Assembly: GCA_035532215.1 (NCBI GenBank)
Contig: DATKRK010000454.1
Location: 1 to 8,852 of the forward strand
From: JAICIG01 sp035532215
Lineage (GTDB): Bacteria > Planctomycetota > Planctomycetia > Pirellulales > JAICIG01
Length of the DNA stretch: 8,852 nt
Reading direction: 5' to 3'
Below, in pieces: positions 1 through 6,444 of this stretch (positions are counted from its first letter, which is position 1; every line of letters starts with the position of its first letter). The position numbers were made by a program, and so were the translations under genes. The notes beneath the pieces are model-generated. The model was not told the DNA's origin. It searched no databases and was given only the letters and a program-made list of their open reading frames with translations.

Positions 1-2
1 GC

Positions 3-125
3 AATCGAATCAACCCGCGCGTCATCAAACAAAAAGTCTCGAAGTGGCCAAAAAAACGGCCCCAGCATCGCGGCCCCCGTCCGCCGACGAAAACCTTTAT
101 GCAGTCCGTCGTTTTGACTAATTGA
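3..125 (+). CDS. C-terminal fragment of an IS transposase (partial, 5' end outside window)
   Basis: Read in the frame starting at base 3, the left edge gives 40 residues ending at a TGA at 123-125. The tail contains NPRVIKQKVSKWPKKRPQH, followed by a proline-rich stretch and TKTFMQSVVL. From memory this basic tail resembles the C-terminus of IS4-type DDE transposases that are abundant in planctomycetes, in which an RVVK-x-K-x-S-x(3-4)-KR segment precedes a PTK-F-x-x-x-IVL ending. The catalytic core lies outside the window, so no DDE residues can be checked. The other two plus-strand frames are also open here (stops at 115-117 and 119-121), so frame choice rests only on this resemblance. The end overlaps the last bases of the convergent gene at 118-405. 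The insertion sequence's terminal inverted repeat would be expected shortly after 125, but I cannot identify it without the other end. Confidence 0.55.
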   Translation, partial: NRINPRVIKQKVSKWPKKRPQHRGPRPPTKTFMQSVVLTN

Positions 126-405
126 ACGGTATTGCGGCTAGACGGGATCGCGCCTCCTCGGCAGTTCCACCGTCTCGTTCTGCCAACCACTTGCCCATCC
201 GCCACGATTTTTGGGCACCTGTGCGGCGCCCCGGTACTGGCCGCCGCCCTGGCGCCTTTGCCGGTGGAAACGGGCTTCGGGGACCGTCTGAATTCTGGGC
301 TGGCGGCATTTGTCCTGCGTCGACTCCACCCGCTAGGGCCGCCTTAAGTTCTTTTGCGGTATCACATTGCACCTCGACACCGCCGAGCACGAATCGGTAA
401 GGCAT
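118..405 (-). CDS. Small hypothetical protein, 95 aa
   Basis: Unrecognised protein. Its N-terminus (about residues 1-26, MPYRFVLGGVEVQCDTAKEL onward) reads like a short beta hairpin followed by a helix. A middle part (about 30-65) is rich in proline, arginine and glycine and is probably disordered. A C-terminal segment (about 66-91, KSWRMGKWLAER and EEARSRLA) looks helical and basic, which might suit nucleic acid binding, but that is a guess. Support for a real gene is the AGGAG at 416-420, ten bases before the ATG, and an extended -10 promoter at 443-451. It is transcribed away from the primase-helicase gene, so it may be a regulator or accessory gene of the element. Its 3' end runs into the presumed transposase end at 118-125, so its C-terminus may have been changed by an insertion. 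Confidence 0.6.
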   Translation of the reverse strand: MPYRFVLGGVEVQCDTAKELKAALAGGVDAGQMPPAQNSDGPRSPFPPAKAPGRRPVPGRRTGAQKSWRMGKWLAERDGGTAEEARSRLAAIPFN

Positions 406-442
406 TGCTATTTTTCTCCTGCTTCAGTTATTCATCACGACT

Positions 443-451
443 AGTATAGCA
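443..451 (-). promoter_or_regulatory. Extended -10 promoter for the small minus-strand gene
   Basis: On the minus strand the sequence reads TGCTATACT, matching the extended -10 pattern TGnTATAAT with one mismatch in the hexamer. No good -35 is present at 16-18 bp, as is usual for extended -10 promoters. It lies about 38 bp upstream of the ATG at 405. Transcription start and activity are inferred. Confidence 0.45.
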
Positions 452-458
452 TCGCTAT
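446..458. repeat. 13-bp inverted repeat overlapping the -10 element (operator-like)
   Basis: ATAGC and GCTAT form perfect 5-bp arms around ATC. The repeat overlaps the minus-strand -10 hexamer, the position at which a bound repressor would block RNA polymerase. The binding role is inferred. Five-base arms are short enough to occur by chance in an AT-rich stretch. Confidence 0.35.
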
Positions 459-461
459 TTA

Positions 462-490
462 GAATTGCTCGGCAGAAAGCCTGAATTGCT
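462..490. repeat. Direct repeat GAATTGCT x2, 21-bp period
   Basis: GAATTGCT occurs at 462-469 and again at 483-490. The 21-bp period is two turns of the helix, so proteins bound at both copies would sit on the same face of DNA. This suits a regulator or replication-initiator site in the control region, but two short copies are weak evidence. Confidence 0.35.
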
Positions 491-822
491 AATAATACTG
501 TACTTGTACTTTAAAATTTATCGAACACTCGTGAGCGGAAGCTCTTTGCCTATGGCCGCATCTGGTCGTGCGTGAACGATCCGTTTGGAACACGCGGAAT
601 GGCGCCTCGACTGGCTCTTGAAGTTTGGCATGGCAAACATGCAACCGCGGCTTCCGGTCGGGATATAAGGCTGCCAATGGTTATGCGGCGGTCGGCGAAA
701 AAAGTTGCTCAAAAGATTAGCTTCGAGGCCAAGAAAAAACCTGCCCGTGCCGAGGCGTCGTGCATAATTGGGATCCGTGTAGATTGTAAGATTCACTTCC
801 ATCACTTCAAAAGAGGGGCAGC

Positions 823-3600
823 ATGCACGTCTTACCCACGCTCGTCGAATTTCTGCGCCAGCAGCGCGACAACCACAACTGCAAAGACCTGCTGGATTTC
901 TACCTGCAATTTGACGGCGCACTCGAAACGCAGCTCAACGTGGCCGCCGGTAACGGGCACCCGGTGCAGGGCCGCACTTCCACCTATGAGGACGACACTG
1001 GCAATGAATGGTGGAACATTCGAATCCCGAGGCAGGCCGACAGCGAGCCGAATTGGGACGATTACGATCTCAAGTGGCCGATCGAACTACACGCCGAGGC
1101 GATCGGCTCGACCGGTTGGGACTGGCGGGCACGCGTCAGCCGCTACATCGGCTTCGATTTCGACGCGATCGCCGGGCACGCCCAGGGCGTGGGTGTGTCG
1201 GACGACGCGTTAGATCGCGTCCGCCAGGCGGCCCAAGACTTGCCCTATGTCACCACGCGGCGATCGACCGGCGGCGCTGGGCTGCATTTGTACGCGGTCT
1301 TCGCCGACCCGGTGCCGACTGCGAATCACACCGAGCACGCGGCCTTGGCCCGCGCCGTGTTGGGCATGATGAGCCACGAGGCCGGCTTCGACTTCGGCGG
1401 CCAGATCGACGCCTGTGGCGGCAACATGTGGATTTGGCACCGCAAGAGCAACAAGGAAAACCAAGGGCTGGCCCTCATCAAAGCCGGCGAACCGCTGGCC
1501 TGCGTGCCGAGCAACTGGCGAGACCATCTTGACGTCGTGTCGCGGAAGCGGGCGAAGATCAAACTCGCCGGGATCAACGATCAGGACGAGGGCGGGTTCG
1601 ACACGCTGACCAGTGCGCACCGGGCCATCCCGCTTGATGAGGGTCACCATGCCCATATCGCGGCCTTGGAGCGGGCCGGATGCTGCTGTGTCTGGGTCCA
1701 AGACCATCACCTACTGCAAACGCATACGGTCGGCTTCCGGCAAATCGCCGACGATCCGCAGTTCGCAATCAAGGGACTGTACAAGACCAACTCGAATGGG
1801 AAAGACCTTGCCACGCCGAACTGTTTCGCGTTCCCCATGTCGGACAGCAGTTGGCGTATCTATCGGTTCTCGCCCGGTATCGCCGAGGCCGAAACGTGGG
1901 AGCAAGACGGGAAAGGATGGACTAATTGCGCCTTTAATCGGCTGGCGACGCTGAAGACGGCGGCCCGTGCGCTGAACGCGAAGGAATTGAAGAAGGGTTT
2001 CGAATTCGAGACGCTTGCAGATGCGGCGAAGGCGCTGGAAACCACGGGCGTCACGATCGACGTCCCGGATGCTATCAAGGATCGCAAAACGATCGTCAAG
2101 AGGATAAAGGAAGGGCAACCGCAGCTACAACTGCAAGTCGCAAAGATCAAGCCTAAACACGGCGTGCCTGGCGACCCCGATAATATGGGTAATTGGACGG
2201 GGGCCGACGTTAAGGATATGTGGTCGCAAATCATCGACGGATCGCCCGTCGACAATACGCCGAACGACACATCCGCAACGAACACCAGCCAGCTTGATCG
2301 TGTGCGGGCGCTCACGACGATCGGCAATCAAAGTGCCGGGTGGGCGATCCAACAGGACAGTTCCATCTGGATGGAAACAAACCTGACGCACTCGAAGTCC
2401 GTATTGGCCTCGCTCGGCTTCACCAAAGCCGACATTGAAATCGCGATTGGCATGTCGATACGCAACGCCTGGACGTTGATTAAGTTGCCGTTCCAGCCCG
2501 AATATCCCGGCGGCCGGCAGTGGAACCTAAAGGCGCCTCAATTCCGTTTTCCACCAGCGCCTCGGCCCGACAGCGGCGAGTCTGGGCATCCGACGTGGGA
2601 CACGATTCTTGCTCATATTGGCCGCGATCTGGACGAAGCGATCGCGAGCATGCCGTGGGCGCGCCGTGCGAACATCACGACAGGCGCCGAATACTTGCGA
2701 CTGTGGTTGGCTTGCACGATCCGCGATCCGTTCCAGCCGTTGCCGTACTTGTTCCTGTTTGGCCCCGAAAACTGTGGAAAGTCGATCCTGTGGGAAGCAT
2801 TCGACCAGATACTCGTGAACGCTGTAGTGCGGGCCGATCTAGCGCTCACGAACAGCAGTGGCTACAACGGCGAAATCGACGGTGCGATCGTGTGCGTGGT
2901 GGAAGAACGAAACTTAACCAAGCACAAAGATGCTAGGGAACGGCTTCGAGACGCCGTCACTTCGCAGAAGCTGTCCATCCGCAAGATGCGGACGGACTGC
3001 TACCAAAGCCCGAACACAACGCACTGGATTCAGACGGCGAACGACCTCAAATATTGCCCGGTGTTTCCCGGTGACACGAGAATCACGATGATCTCTGTCG
3101 GGGCAGTCGAGAACGAAATACCAAAAAAGACTTTACTCGAAACAGTCGCGGCCGAAGGACCGGCATTCCTGCGGACTCTTCTCGACTTGACGTTGCCGCC
3201 ACTTGAAGGGCGCCTACGTATTCCGGTCATAAACACGGACTCCAAGAAGCGGGCCAAGGAAATTGGTCGTCCGGCAATTGAAGAGTTTCTGGCGGAAACC
3301 GTTCATAATGCTCCAGGCGAAAAGGTCAAGCTAGCTGACCTTCACGAGAAATACTCAAAGTGGGCCGGCGGCGATGCGAGCACTTGGTTATCTGACCGCG
3401 AGTTCCGCAAGCGTCTCCCGGAGAAGTACCCGGGTGGCACCAGCACGGGCAATGTCAACTGGGTCGGCAACATCAGCCTTACCCCCATGCAGTCGCTTAA
3501 GCCGTACAGGTACGTCCGCAAGGATGGCAAGCTCGTCAAAGAGCCAAGAGTCCCCGATGCTCGTGGCAAGGTTCGCCGAAGCAGTGAGGATGCGGCTTGA
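823..3600 (+). CDS. Primase-polymerase / superfamily 3 helicase replication protein, 925 aa
   Basis: Likely replicates the mobile element: the N-terminal half would synthesise primers or DNA and the C-terminal half would unwind it as a hexameric ring. Residues about 80-235 look like an archaeo-eukaryotic primase domain: IGFDFDA supplies the DxD metal ligands (D112, D114), STGGAGLHLY supplies the s-x-H nucleotide-binding motif (H155), and GGQIDACGGNMWIWHRK supplies a third acidic residue (D196). Residues about 270-375 (PNCFAFP, WRIYRFSPG, GWTNCAFNR) form a linking domain I cannot name. Residues about 625-760 carry the helicase: Walker A GPENCGKS (647-654), Walker B AIVCVVEE (688-695), sensor motif HWIQTAND with N740, and an arginine-finger candidate R753 in GDTRI. 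This is the DUF5906/D5-like phage and plasmid primase-helicase pattern. Residues about 817-870 could be a winged-helix tail. The start is supported by GAGGGG at 813-818. All core motifs are intact. Confidence 0.85.
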   Translation: MHVLPTLVEFLRQQRDNHNCKDLLDFYLQFDGALETQLNVAAGNGHPVQGRTSTYEDDTGNEWWNIRIPRQADSEPNWDDYDLKWPIELHAEAIGSTGWDWRARVSRYIGFDFDAIAGHAQGVGVSDDALDRVRQAAQDLPYVTTRRSTGGAGLHLYAVFADPVPTANHTEHAALARAVLGMMSHEAGFDFGGQIDACGGNMWIWHRKSNKENQGLALIKAGEPLACVPSNWRDHLDVVSRKRAKIKLAGINDQDEGGFDTLTSAHRAIPLDEGHHAHIAALERAGCCCVWVQDHHLLQTHTVGFRQIADDPQFAIKGLYKTNSNGKDLATPNCFAFPMSDSSWRIYRFSPGIAEAETWEQDGKGWTNCAFNRLATLKTAARALNAKELKKGFEFETLADAAKALETTGVTIDVPDAIKDRKTIVKRIKEGQPQLQLQVAKIKPKHGVPGDPDNMGNWTGADVKDMWSQIIDGSPVDNTPNDTSATNTSQLDRVRALTTIGNQSAGWAIQQDSSIWMETNLTHSKSVLASLGFTKADIEIAIGMSIRNAWTLIKLPFQPEYPGGRQWNLKAPQFRFPPAPRPDSGESGHPTWDTILAHIGRDLDEAIASMPWARRANITTGAEYLRLWLACTIRDPFQPLPYLFLFGPENCGKSILWEAFDQILVNAVVRADLALTNSSGYNGEIDGAIVCVVEERNLTKHKDARERLRDAVTSQKLSIRKMRTDCYQSPNTTHWIQTANDLKYCPVFPGDTRITMISVGAVENEIPKKTLLETVAAEGPAFLRTLLDLTLPPLEGRLRIPVINTDSKKRAKEIGRPAIEEFLAETVHNAPGEKVKLADLHEKYSKWAGGDASTWLSDREFRKRLPEKYPGGTSTGNVNWVGNISLTPMQSLKPYRYVRKDGKLVKEPRVPDARGKVRRSSEDAA

Positions 3601-3615
3601 GCTGCACGACTGCAA

Positions 3616-3658
3616 GCGCTTGACGCCGACGTCATGCGAGGACGCCGGCGTCAAGCGC
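3616..3658. repeat. Hairpin 1: perfect 13-bp inverted repeat, 17-nt loop
   Basis: GCGCTTGACGCCG (3616-3628) and CGGCGTCAAGCGC (3646-3658) are exact reverse complements. The 3' side also contains a perfect 12-bp palindrome, GACGCCGGCGTC (3641-3652), so an alternative fold or a dimeric protein site is possible. It begins 15 bp after the helicase stop codon, where a terminator would sit, but no T-run follows, so intrinsic termination is not well supported. Confidence 0.75.
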
Positions 3659-3674
3659 AAATCGACGTGACGGC

Positions 3675-3696
3675 GGCTGGACCTCGTAGGCCAGCC
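3675..3696. repeat. Hairpin 2: 9-bp stem with one bulged A, 3-nt loop
   Basis: GGCTGG-A-CCT (3675-3684) pairs with AGGCCAGCC (3688-3696), leaving A3681 bulged and CGT as the loop. It is GC-rich and is followed by TTTA at 3697-3700. Of the three hairpins it comes closest to an intrinsic terminator for the primase-helicase transcript, although the T-tract is short. Confidence 0.6.
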
Positions 3697-3703
3697 TTTA
3701 GGC

Positions 3704-3767
3704 TCGCAGTTTCCTGGCTCGCATCGGCCAATGATTCGTGGCCGATGCGATTGCCAGGATTCTGCGA
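3704..3767. repeat. Hairpin 3: long stem of about 25 base pairs with small interruptions
   Basis: The core TCGCATCGGCCA (3719-3730) pairs perfectly with TGGCCGATGCGA (3739-3750) around an 8-nt loop ATGATTCG. Below it CCTGGC (3713-3718) pairs with GCCAGG (3753-3758), with two extra T on the 3' side. A T-A pair and a 2x2 T-T mismatch follow, and then TCGCAG (3704-3709) pairs with CTGCGA (3762-3767). A 64-nt element with nested, interrupted pairing looks more like a selected structure, such as an origin hairpin, structured RNA or recombination site, than a simple terminator. Confidence 0.75.
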
Positions 3768-3912
3768 CTTGGCGCGTCGCCGCATTGGATTAACGACGCC
3801 ATCGCGGCTATTTAGGGCCTGTGTTGGTCCAACGGCGAAGAACTTCGGCATTAAGTTGGTGCGATCAAAACACCGCGAGTCTTGCTACGAGACAGACTGA
3901 GAGGGCAGCCGC

Positions 3913-4200
3913 ATGACAATCGACGAAATCAACGCTACTCCGATGGATCAACTTCGTTTCCGCGATTTCCTCCGCCTCAAGGCTGGCCGTGACACTTTCA
4001 GCCGGTTGAAACTCGACGCACTCCGCGAAATGGTTTCGATCATCGCGGTTCGCGAAGCAGAATCAGCGTTCGACGATCCGAAGCAGCAATCCGTATGCTT
4101 GCGTTGGGTACTTCGCGGCTTGGATGCTGACAAGGCTGTTCGCAAGGTAAAGACCGACCTGGAGGTCGGCGAGAATGCGCGGGCAAGGTACTACGCTTGA
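3913..4200 (+). CDS. Small hypothetical protein, 95 aa
   Basis: Unrecognised protein with no membrane segment or signal peptide. It appears all-helical and rich in charged residues: RFRDFLRLKAG (15-25), LKLDALREMVSIIAVREAESAF (about 32-53), WVLRGLDADKAVRKVKTDLEV (about 65-85) and a basic end. The start is supported by a GAGAGGG stretch at 3900-3906, seven bases before the ATG. The next ATG (4213) follows only 12 bp after its stop, so the two small genes are probably co-transcribed. Its place between the replication gene and the excisionase-like gene suggests an accessory or regulatory role in the element, but no function can be assigned. Confidence 0.65.
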   Translation: MTIDEINATPMDQLRFRDFLRLKAGRDTFSRLKLDALREMVSIIAVREAESAFDDPKQQSVCLRWVLRGLDADKAVRKVKTDLEVGENARARYYA

Positions 4201-4212
4201 AAGGCCAAATCG

Positions 4213-4395
4213 ATGAACGACATAAAGCTAGCTCGCCTGGTCGCGAAGGCGGAGACGTTGGGGTTACGCGTTTTCACCGGAGACGCCAAGAACGAGCGAG
4301 GCGGATCGGGGACATGTGCGCGGGGCAAAGGGCGGTCGCGCAGAACAACGCCTGAACAACGCGGTGAAAGCCGGCCGTCTTGGCATCATCGATGA
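4213..4395 (+). CDS. Small ORF, 60 aa, probably frameshifted; likely intact product about 70 aa
   Basis: The N-terminus (MNDIKLARLVAKAETLGLRV then FTGDAKNERGG) reads like a genuine helical protein and has GAAAGG at 4199-4204, eight bases before the ATG. After about residue 33 the annotated frame degrades into an arginine- and serine-rich tail. One base later (+1 frame) the sequence continues with protein-like text: GGRAEQRLNNAVKAGRLGI, then IDDPSDADSID and a TGA at 4421-4423. That frame is open from 4232 but lacks an ATG. The simplest reading is one small gene, about 70 residues, broken by a single-base change in the G-rich stretch around 4305-4340. The cause could be a real mutation, a sequencing error or programmed +1 frameshifting. 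No family is recognised. Confidence 0.45.
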   Translation: MNDIKLARLVAKAETLGLRVFTGDAKNERGGSGTCARGKGRSRRTTPEQRGESRPSWHHR

Positions 4396-4599
4396 TCCAA
4401 GCGACGCCGACTCGATCGATTGACCCGGTTAGGAGCCAAAGTCTAGGGAACTGAGCAGCCACTAGCGATCGTAACCCGCAGCAAGACGGTCGTCCACTTG
4501 TTTTGCTCTAGTCGCAGCTTCGCGCGGTAGCCAGGAAGGCTCAGTGGCAATTGAACCAAGCAACTGAATCACTTCACTAAGCGCTGAAAGGGGCAATCC

Positions 4600-5106
4600 A
4601 TGCCGAAGGAGCCACGAACCATTCGTCAATACATCGGGTGGCTGGAAACGCAATTCGCCGACATGGAGGTCTACATGCAATTTGCCGAGGCCGATTTTTT
4701 CGACAAACTCGGCATAGCCCAGACGGTCGAAACAGCGTTTCGATTGGCTTGCCGGCACGGCTATGAGGCCGCATTGCCAGAACGCGGTTACCTGACGCCT
4801 AGGGAGGGACTGCAAGCGTTGGGGCGTATCCTCGCATGGACTGAAAGGAAGGCCAAGCAGCGGCCAGGCAATTTTCTAACGCCTCCCCAAGCAGCCCGCA
4901 AGCTTGGCGTTTCGCCCGACACGGTTCGCGGCTGGATCGCCTCCGATGAATTGAGGGCTGTCAACGTGGCCCGCCCCGGCAAGCGGGCCAGTCATCGGAT
5001 TAGCCTGGAGGCTTTGGCAGAGTTTGAGCGGCGGCGGCAGACGAAAGTTGTCAAGCCTGCTGCGCGACGCCGAAAGGCGGAGACGCTCCTAGTCGAGCGT
5101 TATTAG
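4600..5106 (+). CDS. Helix-turn-helix DNA-binding protein, excisionase/AlpA type, 168 aa
   Basis: Residues about 92-145 form a MerR-like winged helix-turn-helix of the HTH_17/excisionase type: FLTPPQAARKLGVSPDTVRG is the helix-turn-helix, followed by WIASDELRAVNVARPGKRAS as the wing and HRISLEALAEFERRRQ as the closing helix. Such domains bind attachment-site DNA as recombination directionality factors or act as small transcription activators. The first 90 residues are an extension not found in minimal excisionases. They look helical (QYIGWLETQFADMEVYMQFA; FFDKLGIAQTVETAFRLACR) and could mediate oligomerisation. The tail after 147 is basic. The start is supported by AAAGGGG at 4587-4593, six bases before the ATG. 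The gene is convergent with the recombinase and overlaps its end by 18 bp, which fits an excision or integration-control role. A transcriptional regulator is the main alternative. Confidence 0.75.
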   Translation: MPKEPRTIRQYIGWLETQFADMEVYMQFAEADFFDKLGIAQTVETAFRLACRHGYEAALPERGYLTPREGLQALGRILAWTERKAKQRPGNFLTPPQAARKLGVSPDTVRGWIASDELRAVNVARPGKRASHRISLEALAEFERRRQTKVVKPAARRRKAETLLVERY

Positions 5107-6276
5107 ACCCAAGTACCAGTCGCGGACGTGGTTCGTGACTTTCAATAATGGGGCATTGAACGTCTTCTGCCGATAGACCGAGGCCATGTCTGTGCCGATG
5201 TGGCCCATGACGAAGTCGACGGCAAGCTGCTCGTTGGCGGTTGCGCCAATCGTCTCGAAGGTGCGGCGCAGCGAGTAGAACACCTTTACATTCTTCTGAT
5301 AGATGTCAAGCTCTTTGAGCAGCTTGCGAAACGCGGGGCTGACCTCGTTGTAGCCGGTATCCTCGTCCGACCAACATCCGCCCACTGGCGTCAAGAATAC
5401 CAGCCCTCCCCACCCTTCCTCAGCAGGCTCTGGCCGATCGGCCAAAACCTCTCGCAACGCAGCGACTGTTTCCGGCCAGAGAGGGCAGCGCCTCTTGTTG
5501 TGAGTCTTCGGCCGCCCGTAGTAATGCCAGCCGTTCGCCAGGTCTAGCTTATCGATCGGCAGGGTTCCGCAATCGTGCGGGCCGAAGCCGCAGTTCAGGC
5601 CCAGCAACGTCATAGCCTTTAGCTGCGGCGAGGCGGCTGCGACAATTCTGCGAATCTCCGCAGCTTCGAACATGCGTTCCCCGCACTCATTCGCCGCTTT
5701 GCGAATCTGCCGCTTGGGCGGCGACGCCAACGCCTTGCGATACTTGATCGGCTTATCGACCAAGTAGTCGTTGACGTAGAGAAAAAACATCCTCGCCCGC
5801 GTCAGGTCGTTCTTGATCGTGTTGACGCCGCGGTCACGCCGCCTGCCCTTCTGCTTCTTCAACTTCGCCCCTTTCGCGAGGTCGCGGCGAAGCCTCTGCA
5901 AGTCGGCAATCTGAATATCGCTCAACTGCCGATACTTGCCGATCGAGGCCGCTATCCGATCGCACGTCTTCTCGTAGTCGAGATAGCTCCGCGCGGTAAT
6001 CTCTCCAGACTCTTGGGCCAGTTTCTTCGCCGAGAGGAAGTGATTCAGGGCGTACCGCAGCGTCGAATCGTCGCTGCCCGGTTGTCGGGGCTTGCGGCCC
6101 GCATACAGGTCGTCCTGCTGGTCCTTGAAGAGTCTGAGCGCGGCTTGCGGATCGGCCCACGGGCCGAAGTAATGCACCCGCCCCCTGATCTTTTTGCACC
6201 ATTGGCCGTTTGGGTGGGCCGTGAGCGGAAAATCAGGGTATGGTTTGGCAGGCTTCTTCGAGGCAATTCTGGACAT
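5089..6276 (-). CDS. Tyrosine recombinase (site-specific integrase), 395 aa
   Basis: Would catalyse integration and excision of the element by DNA breakage and rejoining through a tyrosine. Residues about 70-180 are the core-binding (SAM-like) domain, and about 205-385 are the catalytic domain. Visible catalytic pieces are the beta-hairpin lysine in GRPKTHNKRR (K257), box II YSLRRTFET (R337), GH at 358-359 and the nucleophile Y368 in SVYRQ, nine residues after H359 as in XerD. Two departures stand out: the usual box I arginine (GLRxxE) is not evident in LLGLNCGFGPHDCGTLP (224-240), and the box II histidine (HxLR) is replaced by Y334. I recall similar substitutions in planctomycete integrases, so this may be a family trait rather than decay. 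The start has a strong AGGAGGA at 6281-6287, four bases upstream. The gene starts 95 bp from the tRNA-Phe 3' end, which points to that gene as the target. Confidence 0.85.
   Translation of the reverse strand: MSRIASKKPAKPYPDFPLTAHPNGQWCKKIRGRVHYFGPWADPQAALRLFKDQQDDLYAGRKPRQPGSDDSTLRYALNHFLSAKKLAQESGEITARSYLDYEKTCDRIAASIGKYRQLSDIQIADLQRLRRDLAKGAKLKKQKGRRRDRGVNTIKNDLTRARMFFLYVNDYLVDKPIKYRKALASPPKRQIRKAANECGERMFEAAEIRRIVAAASPQLKAMTLLGLNCGFGPHDCGTLPIDKLDLANGWHYYGRPKTHNKRRCPLWPETVAALREVLADRPEPAEEGWGGLVFLTPVGGCWSDEDTGYNEVSPAFRKLLKELDIYQKNVKVFYSLRRTFETIGATANEQLAVDFVMGHIGTDMASVYRQKTFNAPLLKVTNHVRDWYLGLITLD

Positions 6277-6444
<168 letters not shown>

Larger units (their letters stand above)
406..822. 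other. Divergent control region between the small minus-strand gene and the primase-helicase gene
   Basis: This 417-bp stretch has no convincing gene. The part at about 421-530 is clearly AT-rich against GC-rich surroundings and holds the promoter and repeat elements listed separately. The right part (about 540-822) is open in a plus-strand frame from GTG 572 and in a minus-strand frame across 518-922. Neither has a ribosome binding site or recognisable content, and both run into the primase gene out of frame. A purine-rich GAGGGG at 813-818, four bases before ATG 823, serves the primase-helicase gene. I see no clear plus-strand promoter with both hexamers. The best candidates lie in the AT-rich part, which would give a long 5' leader. 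Confidence 0.5.
3601..3912. other. Structured intergenic region with three hairpins; candidate origin or non-coding RNA
   Basis: This 312-bp gap between the primase-helicase gene and the next small gene carries three long inverted repeats in a row (3616-3658, 3675-3696, 3704-3767), each listed separately. The rest (3768-3912) has weaker symmetry: GTTGG-T-CCAAC near 3823-3833 and a possible AGTCT/AGACT pairing just before the next gene. An 88-codon frame crosses the gap from 3634, but it has no ribosome binding site and its codons are dictated by the inverted repeats. Possible roles are a replication origin beside its initiator, a structured RNA or transcript 3' end that limits read-through into the small genes, or a recombination site. 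The sequence alone does not decide between them. Confidence 0.5.

Noticed and set aside
28..72. GGCC-A-tract-GGCC as a terminator near the left edge
   Set aside because: The stem is only four base pairs and the T-run on the minus strand lies within the loop, not after the stem.
140..160. CGGGATCG near the left edge as a possible copy of the tRNA attachment core
   Set aside because: Only eight bases match the tRNA T-arm and the flanks differ, so it is most likely chance in GC-rich DNA.
518..922. 134-codon minus-strand frame across the control region
   Set aside because: It overlaps the start of the primase gene on the opposite strand and lacks a ribosome binding site. The segment starting MEVNLTIYTDPNYA looks slightly protein-like but nothing else supports it.
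572..1213. 213-codon plus-strand frame from GTG 572 reaching into the primase gene
   Set aside because: No ribosome binding site, no recognisable motif, and most of it is a shifted reading of the primase-helicase gene, whose catalytic motifs fix the true frame.
3634..3900. 88-codon plus-strand frame through the hairpin region
   Set aside because: It has no ribosome binding site, is arginine-rich, and is dictated by the inverted repeats. The RNA/DNA structure explains the sequence better.
4462..4815. 117-codon minus-strand frame before and inside the helix-turn-helix gene
   Set aside because: Its C-terminal part (4462-4599) reads a little like an antitoxin tail, but more than half is antisense to a convincing gene and there is no start signal.
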